Below are positions 26,486 through 35,718 of a DNA stretch of 64,000 bases, in pieces. Numbering within the stretch: the stretch's first letter is position 1; every line of letters begins with the position of its first letter. The notes under the pieces were generated by a model. It saw only the letters and a program-made list of their open reading frames with translations. It did no database searches and was not told where the DNA came from. A program made the position numbers and the translations under genes. Source of the stretch: Rhodococcoides fascians A25f (GTDB lineage Bacteria > Actinomycetota > Actinomycetes > Mycobacteriales > Mycobacteriaceae); the NCBI RefSeq assembly GCF_000760935.2, contig NZ_CP049744.1, positions 4,247,501 to 4,311,500 on the forward strand, read 5' to 3'.

Positions 26486-27476
26486 CGCCCGCGGCAGTTG
26501 AGTGAGCCGTGTCCACCGGGTTGATACACGCGACCCGATGGTCGGTACCGACAGCGGTCATCGTCGGCCCCGGTGAAACACATTCGACCTGCGAATGTTC
26601 GCAGCGGGGAGCGAATCGACATCCATCGGGTGGATCGGTAGGAATCGGTAGCGAACCCGGGATCAACTTCAATGGCGAATGCCTCTCGTGATCGATGGTG
26701 GGTGTGGCCCCGAGAAGCGCATGTGTATACCGATGCCGGGGGGATGCGAAAACCTCTCGGGTCGAGCCCACTTCGGCCATCTTCCCCGAGTACATCACGG
26801 CCATTCGGTCGGTACGTCCGGCGACGACGGCGAGGTCGTGGCTGATCAACATCGTGGACATCCCACGTTCGATCTGTATCTTGCGCAACAGATCCAGAAT
26901 CTGCCGTTGAACAGTGACGTCGAGCGCCGTGGTCGGTTCGTCGGCGATCAGCAGGTCCGGCTCGCAGGCGAGTGCGATGGCCAGCATCACGCGCTGACGC
27001 ATACCGCCGGACAGTTCGTGTGGGTAGCTGCGGAGACGTCGCTCGGGATCGGGAACACCCACCTCCTGCAGCAAAGTCAGCGCTCGACTCTGTGCCCGGG
27101 ACCGCGAGATGCCGAGGTGTTTACGCATTCCCTCGGTGAGCTGTCGATCGATACGAACAACAGGATTGAGCGATCGGCCAGGATCCTGAAAGACCATGGC
27201 GATCTTGGTTCCCCAGATCGACTCTCGTTCTTTTCCGTTGACCTGCAATAGGTCTCGGCCCTCGAAAAGAACCTCACCGGTCATGGCGGCATGCTTGGGC
27301 ATCAGTCCCATGATCGCTCGAGCCATCACCGATTTACCGGATCCGGACTCGCCGACCACCCCGAAGGCCTCGGATGCAGCGAGATCGAAACTTACCCCGT
27401 CCACCGCGCGGACGACCCCGCGCGGTGAACCGATATAGGCGTGCAGATCATGGACCTCGAGCAACGTGGCGGTCAT
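26466..27476 (-). CDS. ABC importer ATPase, DppD/OppD-like, system 2
   Basis: This is a 336-residue ATPase. Walker A is GESGSGKS (42-49), the signature is ELSGGMRQR (154-162), Walker B is LLIADEP (175-181) and the switch residue is His213. ATG 27476 (MTATLL) has GGAGTG upstream and begins five bases after the binding-protein stop. An ATG five codons earlier would overlap that gene and looks less likely. A C-terminal CRFAPRC segment is present. Confidence 0.94.
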   Translation of the reverse strand: MTATLLEVHDLHAYIGSPRGVVRAVDGVSFDLAASEAFGVVGESGSGKSVMARAIMGLMPKHAAMTGEVLFEGRDLLQVNGKERESIWGTKIAMVFQDPGRSLNPVVRIDRQLTEGMRKHLGISRSRAQSRALTLLQEVGVPDPERRLRSYPHELSGGMRQRVMLAIALACEPDLLIADEPTTALDVTVQRQILDLLRKIQIERGMSTMLISHDLAVVAGRTDRMAVMYSGKMAEVGSTREVFASPRHRYTHALLGATPTIDHERHSPLKLIPGSLPIPTDPPDGCRFAPRCEHSQVECVSPGPTMTAVGTDHRVACINPVDTAHSTAAGGELVGR

Positions 27477-27480
27477 TGCT

Positions 27481-29049
27481 TCACTCCGCAATCCACAGGG
27501 TCTCGGGCAATACCGAGCCTATTCCGTACTGCTCGACACCGCCGACCTGGGTGCCTGCCATGACGCCGGGAGATGCCCGCGTGTAGAAAATGACCGGATT
27601 CAGTTCGGCAAGTCGATTCTGTACCTCCTCGTAAGCCACGACACGTTCGGACTCGTCGGTAGCGACGCGGCCGCGGTTCAGGGCATCGTCGAGTGCGGGA
27701 TCATCGACGCCGCTGTAGTTTCCGTTGGACTTGCTGTTGAATCCGAGCCACAGGCGTGGTTCGGGATCGGCAAACATCACGGTGCTGGTGATGACGTCGT
27801 AGTCTTTCTGACCCATGATCCGGCCGTATTCTGCCAAGTCGATGACCTGGACGTTGACGGTGATGTTTTCGAGGGTGCTGAGCTGGGTCTGCACGGCTTC
27901 ACCGAAGTCACTGTTTCCGGGAAAGACCGAGAGCGAGAACTCGAGCGGTTTGCCCTCCGCTGCAAGCTCGTCGAGCAGGCTCTGCGCCTCGGCCAGATCC
28001 TGTTCGGCCAACGGAATGTCCTTGTAGAACGGCGAACTCTCGTCGAACAGCGTCCTCGGAATCTCTCCGGTGCCTTGATAGAGAGCGTTGTCGAGTCCCT
28101 CGAGATCGAGTGCATGAGACAGTGCAGTGCGGGCGCGCACGTCGTCGAACGGCGCCTTGGTGTTGTTGAGCACCATCGCGATTCCGCCGCCGAGAGGCAC
28201 CACCGAATTCTGCAATCCGCCCTTCGAGGCCTTGTCGATATTCGTCCACACACCTTCGAGCGCCAGATCGGCACCCCCGCTGACCAGAGTGTTGTACCGC
28301 TGGTCGGGGTCGACGATCGCCCGAATCTCGAGTTTGTCCAGATACGGTCGAGGAGCGTCGTAGTAGTTGTCGTTTCGAGTCAACTCGATGACGTCCTGAC
28401 GAGACCAACGAACGAGGGTGAACGGACCTGCACCGATGGGTTTGGAATCTATCGTTGCCTGATCTGCAGCGAGTGTCGCCGGCGAGGCGATCCAGTTCAA
28501 CGACGTCTGAAGCACCGCATTCGCAAAGTTGGGAACCGGTTCGGTCAATGTGACCTTCAAGGTCGTCGGGGCGACAACCTCGGCCGACTCGATCAATCCT
28601 GCCTGCGGGCGGTCGGGTGACGCGGTCGAGGGTGCTTTCACGTGCTCCCACGCAGTCTTGACAGCTGCAGCGTCGTAGGGGGTTCCGTCCGAGAATGCGA
28701 TCCCGTCACGCAGCTCGAGGATAAAGGTCTTGCCGCCGTCGGAGGTCGAGAAATCTTCGGCCATCTTGTATTCGATCTCGTTCGTCTCCGGATCGTTGAT
28801 CATCAACGTGCCGTACAGCGCATTACCCAGTACCGGCGAGTTCGCGTACGAGTTCGCTATCACAGCCGGGTCGAGGCTACGCGGCTCTGCATTTTCGATT
28901 ATCCGAGCCGTTCCACCCAACACAGGTTCTCCTGCAGGACCTCCGACTGTCGAACCACTGGTTTGCGAGTTTCCTCCGCCACCGCACGCGGCCGACAGCA
29001 GCAACAACGCCGCCGCAGCAACGACCGTGAGCCGTTTTCCGAGAATCAT
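27481..29049 (-). CDS. ABC importer substrate-binding lipoprotein (SBP_bac_5 family), system 2
   Basis: This is a 522-residue extracytoplasmic binding protein. The signal peptide ends in the lipobox SAAC, giving lipidated Cys22 followed by a Gly-rich linker. Family segments include FILELRDGIAFSDGTPYDA and a long alpha/beta body. Unlike system 1, this binding protein is encoded inside the operon, between the permeases and the ATPases. The ligand may be a peptide, an opine-like compound or another small solute; the sequence does not decide. Confidence 0.93.
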   Translation of the reverse strand: MILGKRLTVVAAAALLLLSAACGGGGNSQTSGSTVGGPAGEPVLGGTARIIENAEPRSLDPAVIANSYANSPVLGNALYGTLMINDPETNEIEYKMAEDFSTSDGGKTFILELRDGIAFSDGTPYDAAAVKTAWEHVKAPSTASPDRPQAGLIESAEVVAPTTLKVTLTEPVPNFANAVLQTSLNWIASPATLAADQATIDSKPIGAGPFTLVRWSRQDVIELTRNDNYYDAPRPYLDKLEIRAIVDPDQRYNTLVSGGADLALEGVWTNIDKASKGGLQNSVVPLGGGIAMVLNNTKAPFDDVRARTALSHALDLEGLDNALYQGTGEIPRTLFDESSPFYKDIPLAEQDLAEAQSLLDELAAEGKPLEFSLSVFPGNSDFGEAVQTQLSTLENITVNVQVIDLAEYGRIMGQKDYDVITSTVMFADPEPRLWLGFNSKSNGNYSGVDDPALDDALNRGRVATDESERVVAYEEVQNRLAELNPVIFYTRASPGVMAGTQVGGVEQYGIGSVLPETLWIAE

Positions 29050-29110
29050 GTGAAGACCTTCCTGTATGCAGCTGTGAACGAGGCGGGCTTGTACTGCGTG
29101 AGCGCTGTTG

Positions 29111-29998
29111 TCAGTCCGTGAGCGTGCGATCGAAGCGCGATCGAAGATGATCGCCGATCTGGTTGAGCGAGAAGACGGTGAGGAAGATGACCAGTGCCGG
29201 TACGAAGACCATGTGGGGCGAGGTTGCGATGGAAGCCTGCCCGTCCGCGATCATTCCGCCCCAGCTCGGCTGCGGCGGAGGGATTCCGAGGCCGAGAAAA
29301 CTCAGTGAACCCTCCGCCACGATCAGGGCAGCGATAACGATGGGGAAGAACGCCCCAAGAGTCGGAATCACATTCGGCAGAATCTCTTTCGAGAGGATAC
29401 GGGTGTCCCTCGCACCGAGATTCTTGGCGGCACGGACGAACTCGCGCGAAGACCACGAGATCGTTGTAGCGCGAGCCAGGCGGATGAAGGTCGGAATGGT
29501 GACCAGGGTCAAACCGATCAGAATTGTCGACACGCTCGGCGTCATGATCGACGCCAGGGCCAACAGGAGAATGAGGGGCGGAAACGCCAGCATCGCGTCG
29601 GCCAAGAGGGAGATGAACCACTCCCACCGCTTCCCGAAGTAGCCGGCGAGCATCCCGAGTCCGGTGCCGATCACCAGTCCTGCAATCCCGGCGACAGCTC
29701 CGACCACCAAGGACACCCGCGCCCCGTAGATGCAGCGGGACAGAATGGATCGCCCGAAATTGTCGGTTCCGAGAAACAGGTCAATCGAATTCCACTGTGG
29801 CCCGATGCGCGATGGTCCAACAGGAACGGCATAGTCGGGTATCGGCAGGATGCCCGCGGCACCAGCGGAGACGACTGTCGAGACGAGCCATGCATAGCTC
29901 ACCCACAGGGCGACCGCTCGCTTCTTCGGGATCGGTCGGACGATCGGCCTGTCGGGTACCGCGTCTTTCACCGAGGCACTGTTTTCGGTCAGAGTCAT
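29111..29998 (-). CDS. ABC importer permease, DppC-like, system 2
   Basis: This is a 295-residue permease with six predicted helices. The family motif is GTDNFGRSILSR, the coupling segment is EFVRAAKNLGA, and SFLGLGIPPPQPSWG follows. It starts at ATG 29998, overlapping the upstream permease stop by four bases. It is the second subunit of the membrane heterodimer of system 2. Confidence 0.94.
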   Translation of the reverse strand: MTLTENSASVKDAVPDRPIVRPIPKKRAVALWVSYAWLVSTVVSAGAAGILPIPDYAVPVGPSRIGPQWNSIDLFLGTDNFGRSILSRCIYGARVSLVVGAVAGIAGLVIGTGLGMLAGYFGKRWEWFISLLADAMLAFPPLILLLALASIMTPSVSTILIGLTLVTIPTFIRLARATTISWSSREFVRAAKNLGARDTRILSKEILPNVIPTLGAFFPIVIAALIVAEGSLSFLGLGIPPPQPSWGGMIADGQASIATSPHMVFVPALVIFLTVFSLNQIGDHLRSRFDRTLTD

Positions 29999-30948
29999 GC
30001 TCGCGCAGCCTTTCTGACCCGTGGGTCGAGGAATCCGTAACTGAAGTCGACCAACATGTTGATCAGGACGTACACAAGAGCGATGAACACCACGACGCCC
30101 TGAACGGTTACGACGTCGCGCAATGTGATCGATGACGACACCAGTTGTCCGAGTCCAGGAAGACCGAAGATGATTTCGACCACAACAGTTCCCCCGATCA
30201 ACCGGCCCAAGCTGATGCCCGCCATGGTGATCAAGGAAAACGACGACGGCCTCAGAGCGTGCCTGAACAGGACGTACGTCGACGACATTCCCTTCGCCCG
30301 TGCTGCGGCGACGTAGTCCTCCCGCAGCGTTCCGACGAGATCTGTTCGCAGCAGGCGCTGGAAGGTGGCGATCTCCACGAAGGCGATTGCGACCGCAGGA
30401 AGGATTGCGTACTCCAGGTTTTCGCCGATCCCGTCACTGGGACGAGCCCACCCGGAGACCGGTAACCAACCGAGCTGCAGGGCAAAGAAGTAGATGAGCA
30501 CCGGACCGGCAATGAACGCTGGTATCGCCAGAAATCCCGAGGAGACTCCGCTGATTGCTCGGTCGATCCAACTGTCCTGCGTTGCCGCGGCGATCACGGC
30601 CAGCACTACAGCGACCATCAATGCGATGAGCAGACCCAATGCCGCCAATTCCAGAGTGACCGGGAGACGGTCCACAATGGCGCCGGTGACGTCTTGGCCG
30701 GTCAGGGGCGATACTCCCAGGTCGCCGCGGAGAGCCGCCCACAACCACTCGACATACTGCCGCCAGAGCGGCTGGTCCAACCCCAGTTCGGCGTTCAACT
30801 CGGCAATTGCCTCGGGAGTGCCGTTCTCACCGAGGATCACCTCGGCCGCGGAACCTGGTGCCAGTCCGAGTAGACCAACGGCCGCGACAGTGACCAGGAA
30901 CAGTACGAGTAGGCCGCGCCAGACCCGTTTGAATGAGGTGATTGCCAT
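29995..30948 (-). CDS. ABC importer permease, DppB-like, system 2
   Basis: This is a 317-residue permease and the first gene of the system 2 operon. ATG 30948 has GGAG seven bases upstream; the longer open frame to 31152 is rejected as non-protein-like. Six helices are predicted, and the typical loop ELGLDQPLWRQYVEW follows the first one. The coupling segment is DYVAAARAKGM. It is divergent from the phosphotransferase operon. Confidence 0.94.
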   Translation of the reverse strand: MAITSFKRVWRGLLVLFLVTVAAVGLLGLAPGSAAEVILGENGTPEAIAELNAELGLDQPLWRQYVEWLWAALRGDLGVSPLTGQDVTGAIVDRLPVTLELAALGLLIALMVAVVLAVIAAATQDSWIDRAISGVSSGFLAIPAFIAGPVLIYFFALQLGWLPVSGWARPSDGIGENLEYAILPAVAIAFVEIATFQRLLRTDLVGTLREDYVAAARAKGMSSTYVLFRHALRPSSFSLITMAGISLGRLIGGTVVVEIIFGLPGLGQLVSSSITLRDVVTVQGVVVFIALVYVLINMLVDFSYGFLDPRVRKAARA

Positions 30949-31346
30949 ATGCGTTCGCTCCGAGGCCTTTCCGAGTAGGTTCCCGAGATCGCGACACGCA
31001 TGGTCAGCTTTCGACACGTGCGGCGAGCTGTCTGGAAATTCGCGATGACGGCGAGGGCTGTCGCTATCGAATCGCGAGATTGACGGCCTCCCGATGTCGG
31101 AGGTATGACGTGCGCCACTCGAAACGTAGACCCATCGGTCCACAGAACGCAAGAGTTATCCGTGCCCGATTTCGGTCCTTCACTGTTTCCAAATGCTTCT
31201 GTCGCAGTGAGTGAGTCGGCGCCTGCCGGTACCGGGTGATAGCGCTCGACCGCTGAGCGGAACAGCCCCTTGTTTGCGGTGATTCCACCGAGAATGCTGT
31301 TCTCAGAACGTTGTTCTCACTTCACTCCACCGAAGGGCTTCGATCG
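30949..31346. other. Divergent intergenic region, 398 bases without a gene
   Basis: This region separates the leftward ABC system 2 operon from the rightward phosphotransferase/TetR operon. Its right end contains overlapping inverted repeats at 31290-31318. I see no convincing coding frame, RNA or terminator in the rest. Confidence 0.7.
31290..31318. promoter_or_regulatory. Overlapping GAGAAC/GTTCTC inverted repeats, probable TetR operator
   Basis: The stretch contains GAGAA-N5-TTCTC, the palindrome GTTCTCAGAAC (31299-31309) and a further GTTCT arm at 31313. It ends about 28 bases before the phosphotransferase start. This is a natural target for the TetR protein encoded third in that operon, giving autoregulation. 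Confidence 0.5.
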
Positions 31347-32390
31347 ATGCCGCACGTCGACCACACCGATCTGCTCGAGGACCTCACCAGTCGGACGCGG
31401 CGAGCTGCACTGAACTGGCACGACGACGTCGAGGTCACCGACATCACATCTCTCACCGGGGGATCCTCGTCGCTGACCTTCGTTGCCCAGACGATGCGGC
31501 CGTCCGGTCCGGAACCCGTCGTCCTCAAGGTCGCACCGCCCGGCCTCGCCCCGGTCCGTAATCGCGACGTCCTACGGCAGGGTCGCGTCATGTCGGCCCT
31601 GCACGGCGTCGAGGGGGTTCGCACACCTGCCGTCTACTTCGAGCACGAAGGCACTCCGCCGGAATTCCCACCGTTCGTCGCGATGGAAATGGTCGCGGGC
31701 GAATGCGTCGAGCCGCTGCTCGATACCACGCGCCCTCGGGACACCGCCGGCCGCAAGCAGACGTTCGACCGGTACCTCGATGCCACCAGAATGCTGGCGA
31801 ACCTACATAAGGTCGCGCCCGCATCGATCGGATTATCCGACGAACCGCAGGTGTCTCTCGCTCAGGAAATCGACCGGTGGACAAGGGCATTCGAGACAGT
31901 GCCGTCCGATCTGCAGGGCGACTTCGCCAGTTGTGCGCGCGCTCTCCACTCCACGATCCCAGCGGCGATTGCCCCCGTGGTCAATCACGGCGACTTCCGG
32001 CTCGGGAACACCCTCTGCGAGGGCGATCGGGTCACCGCCATCATCGACTGGGAGATCTGGTCCGTCGGCGATCCCCGAATCGATCTCACCTGGCTCATGT
32101 ACTTCACCGATGAGGCCGGCCATCCTGCTGCACCTCCCGGAGAACCTGCGGGGACTCCGACGGTGGCCGAGGTGGTGCGGACCTACGAGCAGACGCGGGG
32201 CGAAACCGTCCCGGACATGCAGTGGTTCGAGGCCCTGACGAGGTACAAGGAAGCCGCTGCCACCGGCCTGCTCATCAAGCGTGCGCGGCGTGCCGGAACC
32301 ATGACCGTAGAGGCCAACCCCTCATTCGTTCGCATGGAACCGAAGATGGCGTCACTGCTGTCCGATGCCCGGACACTCATCGGATGCTGA
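31347..32390 (+). CDS. APH/ACAD10-11-like phosphotransferase
   Basis: This is a 347-residue kinase-fold protein of the aminoglycoside phosphotransferase superfamily. Visible elements are the N-lobe TGGSSSLTF glycine-rich loop, the catalytic loop NHGDFRLGN and the metal-binding DWEIWSVGDPRIDL. The start ATG 31347 follows GAAGGG. Proteins like this encoded beside acyl-CoA dehydrogenases (LvaA of Pseudomonas, the kinase domain of ACAD10/11) phosphorylate 4-hydroxyacyl-CoA. The dehydrogenase, SDR and phosphatase genes downstream fit that role. Antibiotic resistance is unlikely. Confidence 0.88.
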   Translation: MPHVDHTDLLEDLTSRTRRAALNWHDDVEVTDITSLTGGSSSLTFVAQTMRPSGPEPVVLKVAPPGLAPVRNRDVLRQGRVMSALHGVEGVRTPAVYFEHEGTPPEFPPFVAMEMVAGECVEPLLDTTRPRDTAGRKQTFDRYLDATRMLANLHKVAPASIGLSDEPQVSLAQEIDRWTRAFETVPSDLQGDFASCARALHSTIPAAIAPVVNHGDFRLGNTLCEGDRVTAIIDWEIWSVGDPRIDLTWLMYFTDEAGHPAAPPGEPAGTPTVAEVVRTYEQTRGETVPDMQWFEALTRYKEAAATGLLIKRARRAGTMTVEANPSFVRMEPKMASLLSDARTLIGC

Positions 32391-32431
32391 CGCATCGAAA
32401 CAGATCGTCTGCGAAAGGAGTACGAACCATC

Positions 32432-32950
32432 ATGCTGTCGAACAAGTCGGACACCCGAAGCGGCCGCGACATCCTTGCCCCGTTGCTGTTGCGTTCACTG
32501 ATCGGGGGCACGATGGTCGCTCACGGTCTCAAACACGGTCGCAGCATCGACGGAACGGCCGGGTGGTTCGGCTCCATCGGCTTCCGTAGACCGCGGTTGC
32601 AGGCGCAGGCCAGCGCCGCGGTCGAGACGGCGGCAGGAGCCGCACTCGTGGCGGGCGCGGCGACGCCCGTGGCCGCCGCCGCCGTCGTCGCGACCATGGC
32701 CGTGGCCGCGCGGTCGGTTCACGTCCAGAACGGCTTCTTCATCACGTCCGAAGGTTGGGAGTACGTCGCAAATCTCGCCACCGCGGCGACCGCCCTGGCC
32801 GCACTGGGGCCCGGTCGATTCAGTGTCGATCGCCTCCTCGGCTGGGACACGGCCTTTCGGGGAGACAAAGCCGTGGCCGGTGTCTTAGCCCTCGGTATCG
32901 CAGCTGCAGCAACACAACTCGCGGTGTTTCATCGTCGGGTGGAGGGCTGA
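32432..32950 (+). CDS. DoxX-family membrane protein
   Basis: This is a 172-residue protein starting at ATG 32432 behind AAAGGAG. It has four predicted transmembrane helices, typical of DoxX, with the conserved-type segment GTMVAHGLKHGRSIDGTAGWFGSIG shown only in part. DoxX proteins are associated with quinone-linked redox or thiol homeostasis, but their function in catabolic operons is unclear. It lies between the kinase and TetR genes with short spacing and is probably co-transcribed. Confidence 0.8.
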   Translation: MLSNKSDTRSGRDILAPLLLRSLIGGTMVAHGLKHGRSIDGTAGWFGSIGFRRPRLQAQASAAVETAAGAALVAGAATPVAAAAVVATMAVAARSVHVQNGFFITSEGWEYVANLATAATALAALGPGRFSVDRLLGWDTAFRGDKAVAGVLALGIAAAATQLAVFHRRVEG

Positions 32951-32953
32951 CTC

Positions 32954-33613
32954 GTGTCCTCTGCCACCGACCGCCCCTTACCGACCACGCCGGTCATCTC
33001 CGGCGGGAGTCGGCTGCGCCGCGTGGCAAAACCGGATCGACAGGCGTCGTACGACAACGAGGTTCGACAGCTCGTCCTCGCGACGCAACAGGTCATGCTC
33101 AGAATCGGACGCGCCGACCGACCGAGAGTCGCTGACATAGTCCGTGAGGCCGGGATGTCGAATCAGGCCTTCTACCGCCACTTTCGGAGCCGCGACGACG
33201 TCATAGTCGCGACGTACGAGCAGGGCCTGCTCGCCATTCATTCCTACCTGGAGCGCAAAGTGCTCGAGCAGGTCGGGCTGGAGGCTCGTATGCGCGCCTG
33301 GATCGACGGAGTTCTCGCGCAGATCGAAGATCCAGCACTGTCACAACTGAGCGCAACCATCATCTGGAATGTCGGACAGGTCGCACCGAACAACAGTGAC
33401 ATCGAGCCGGTAGGACATGCACGAATCTTGGATCTATTGACCGCCGTCATGACCGAAGGCCATGTGGCGCAGCCGTTTCGCACGGCGCAGTTGATCCACA
33501 CCCTTGTCATGGGGACTACGGCCACCTACTTGAACAGCGGCGAGAGACCGACCCCCGAGGATCGCGAACACCTACTGGTGTTCTGTATGGCCGGCATGGC
33601 ACTCCAGCACTGA
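32954..33613 (+). CDS. TetR-family transcriptional regulator (kinase/ACAD operon)
   Basis: This is a 219-residue regulator starting at GTG 32954, three bases after the DoxX stop and behind GGAGGG. The helix-turn-helix spans about residues 45-85 and includes VREAGMSNQAFYRHFRSRDD. The C-terminal helical ligand domain is unassigned. It probably represses its own operon through the repeats at 31290, with an acyl-CoA or acid as inducer. Confidence 0.9.
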   Translation: MSSATDRPLPTTPVISGGSRLRRVAKPDRQASYDNEVRQLVLATQQVMLRIGRADRPRVADIVREAGMSNQAFYRHFRSRDDVIVATYEQGLLAIHSYLERKVLEQVGLEARMRAWIDGVLAQIEDPALSQLSATIIWNVGQVAPNNSDIEPVGHARILDLLTAVMTEGHVAQPFRTAQLIHTLVMGTTATYLNSGERPTPEDREHLLVFCMAGMALQH

Positions 33614-33648
33614 ACGACCGATTTTTCCGAACACGAAAAGGAATCGAC

Positions 33649-34953
33649 ATGTGGGAATTCTCAACCGATCCGGACTTCCAGCAAAAACTGGATTGGGTCG
33701 ACAAATTCGTGACCGAGGAGTGCGAACCGCTGGATGTGCTGTTCCAGCATCTGGGCCAGCCGTACAACACCGAGAACAAGGCCGCACGCGCCATTCTGGC
33801 CCCACTGCGTGAACGAGTGAAGGAACAGGGTCTGTGGGCGTGCCACCTCGGTCCCGAGCTCGGCGGACAGGGCTACGGCCAGCTAAAACTCGGACTACTC
33901 AACGAGATTCTCGGTCGGTCGATGTGGGCTCCGACTGTATTCGGAACGGCAGCACCCGATACCGGAAACGCCGAGATTCTCGCTATGTTCGGTACCGAGG
34001 AGCAGAAGTCACGGTATCTTCAACCCCTCCTCGACGGTGACATCGTCTCGTCGTTCTCGATGACCGAGCCCCAGGCCGGGTCAGACCCGAAGGAGTTCGT
34101 CTGCTCGGCCCGTCTGGACGGTGACGAATGGGTGATCAGCGGCGACAAATGGTTCTCTTCCAATGCCCGCTACGCGGCGTTCCTCATCGTCATGGCCGTC
34201 ACCGATCCCGAGGCGTCGCCTTACCGTCGCATGTCGATGTTCGTCGTACCGTGCGAGACTCCCGGCATCGAGATCATCCGCAACGTCACGGTGATGGGCG
34301 ATCGCGAGGAACTCGACGAGGGAACTCACGCCTACATTCGGTACAACGATGTCCGGGTACCGTCCGATGCGATTCTCGGTGGCCCGGGGCAAGGCTTCGA
34401 GGTTGCCCAGGCGCGCCTCGGCGGCGGCCGTGTGCATCACGCCATGCGTACCGTCGGGAAATGTCAAAGAGCACTGGACATGATGGCCGAGCGCGCCCTT
34501 TCCCGTCGTACCCAGGGCGAAGCGCTGGCCAAGAAGCAGCTGGTTCAGCAGTTCATCGCGGATTCGGCCATCGAGCTCGAGCAGTACCGACTGCTGGTGC
34601 TCAAGACAGCGTGGATCATCGACAACAAGCCACACGGGTCCGCGCGTACCCACATTGCGATGTGCAAGGTCGCAATGGCGAAGGTGTACCACGACATCAT
34701 CTACCGGGCTATTCAGATTCACGGCTCGCTCGGTGTCACAACCGAAACCCCGCTGCACATCTGGTGGACCGGCGTCGTCTCCCTCGGCCTCGCCGACGGA
34801 CCGACCGAGGTCCACAAGGTCGCCGTGGCCCGCGGAGTTCTCGCGAACTACGAAGCAGCAGACGGCTTGTTCCCGTCCAATCACATTCCGACCCGCTTGG
34901 CTGCCGCGCAGACCAAGCATGCCGATGTTCTCGAGGAGTACGTGATCTCATGA
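33649..34953 (+). CDS. Acyl-CoA dehydrogenase, ACAD10/11-LvaC-like
   Basis: This is a 434-residue flavoprotein, longer than standard FadE proteins. It has FSMTEPQAGSDPKEF in the FAD loop and ISGDKWFSSNA next to it. The C-terminal motif is ADGPTEVHK instead of YEGT-xEIQR. To my knowledge, DG-P-(D/T)-EVH endings mark the group that includes LvaC and the dehydrogenase domain of ACAD10/11, which handle 4-phosphoacyl-CoA. The gene overlaps the next by four bases. It follows the kinase, which fits a phosphorylation-elimination route for 4-hydroxyacids. Confidence 0.9.
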   Translation: MWEFSTDPDFQQKLDWVDKFVTEECEPLDVLFQHLGQPYNTENKAARAILAPLRERVKEQGLWACHLGPELGGQGYGQLKLGLLNEILGRSMWAPTVFGTAAPDTGNAEILAMFGTEEQKSRYLQPLLDGDIVSSFSMTEPQAGSDPKEFVCSARLDGDEWVISGDKWFSSNARYAAFLIVMAVTDPEASPYRRMSMFVVPCETPGIEIIRNVTVMGDREELDEGTHAYIRYNDVRVPSDAILGGPGQGFEVAQARLGGGRVHHAMRTVGKCQRALDMMAERALSRRTQGEALAKKQLVQQFIADSAIELEQYRLLVLKTAWIIDNKPHGSARTHIAMCKVAMAKVYHDIIYRAIQIHGSLGVTTETPLHIWWTGVVSLGLADGPTEVHKVAVARGVLANYEAADGLFPSNHIPTRLAAAQTKHADVLEEYVIS

Positions 34954-35693
34954 CCGACCACTTTTCACTCGATGGAAAAGTTGCCCTCGTCACCGGTGGG
35001 AGCAGAGGACTCGGCCGAGAGATGGTGCTCGCATTCGCGGCCGCCGGTGCCGACGTCGTCATCACGAGCCGCAAACTCGACGCGTGCGAATCACTCGCGC
35101 GTGAGGTCGAGGCACTGGGCCGCAGAGCGCTGCCGGTCAGCTGCCACGTCGGCCATTGGGACGAGATCGAGTCGTTGGTCGAGCGTGCCTACGACAAGTT
35201 CGGCAAAGTCGACATCCTGGTCAACAACGCCGGAATGTCGCCGGTCGCACCATCTTCGGCCGAAACGAGCGAGGAACTGTTCGACAAGGTCATTGCCATC
35301 AACTTCAAGGGGCCGTTCCGATTGACTTCTCTGGTGGGTGAGCGCATGGCCGCAGGCGATGGTGGCTCGATCATCAACATCTCGTCCTCAGGGGCACTGT
35401 TCCCACAGCCGAGATTCGGACCGTACGCAGGGGCCAAAGCTGCGCTCAACACCTTGACCGGTGTCTTCGCACGCGAGTACGGCCCCAAGGTTCGAGTCAA
35501 CACACTCTCCGCAGGACCTTTCCTCACCGACATCTCCAAGCACTGGGACGAAGAGAAGCGGCACACCACTCGCAGCGCGGCCGGCCGACCCGGACAGCCC
35601 GAGGAGATCATCACCACTGCGCTCTACCTCGCCAGCTCGGCGTCGAGTTACACGACATCGTCGCTCATTCGCGTCGACGGCGGACTGTACTGA
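34950..35693 (+). CDS. SDR-family oxidoreductase (FabG/LvaD-like)
   Basis: This is a 247-residue short-chain dehydrogenase whose ATG 34950 is coupled to the preceding stop. The cofactor motif is VTGGSRGLG, the NAG motif is NNAGMSP, and the catalytic residues lie in SSSGALFP and YAGAK. In the levulinate operon an SDR (LvaD) reduces the 4-ketoacyl-CoA to the 4-hydroxy form. The same role would fit here, but the SDR family is broad and the substrate is inferred from neighbours only. Confidence 0.88.
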   Translation: MTDHFSLDGKVALVTGGSRGLGREMVLAFAAAGADVVITSRKLDACESLAREVEALGRRALPVSCHVGHWDEIESLVERAYDKFGKVDILVNNAGMSPVAPSSAETSEELFDKVIAINFKGPFRLTSLVGERMAAGDGGSIINISSSGALFPQPRFGPYAGAKAALNTLTGVFAREYGPKVRVNTLSAGPFLTDISKHWDEEKRHTTRSAAGRPGQPEEIITTALYLASSASSYTTSSLIRVDGGLY

Positions 35694-35718
35694 GTGCGGA
35701 TGGACTGGAGATAAAGCA

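Noticed and set aside
31347..32390. Aminoglycoside resistance gene
   Set aside because: The fold is APH-like, but the operon partners are an acyl-CoA dehydrogenase, an SDR and a quinone oxidoreductase, which fits a metabolic kinase.
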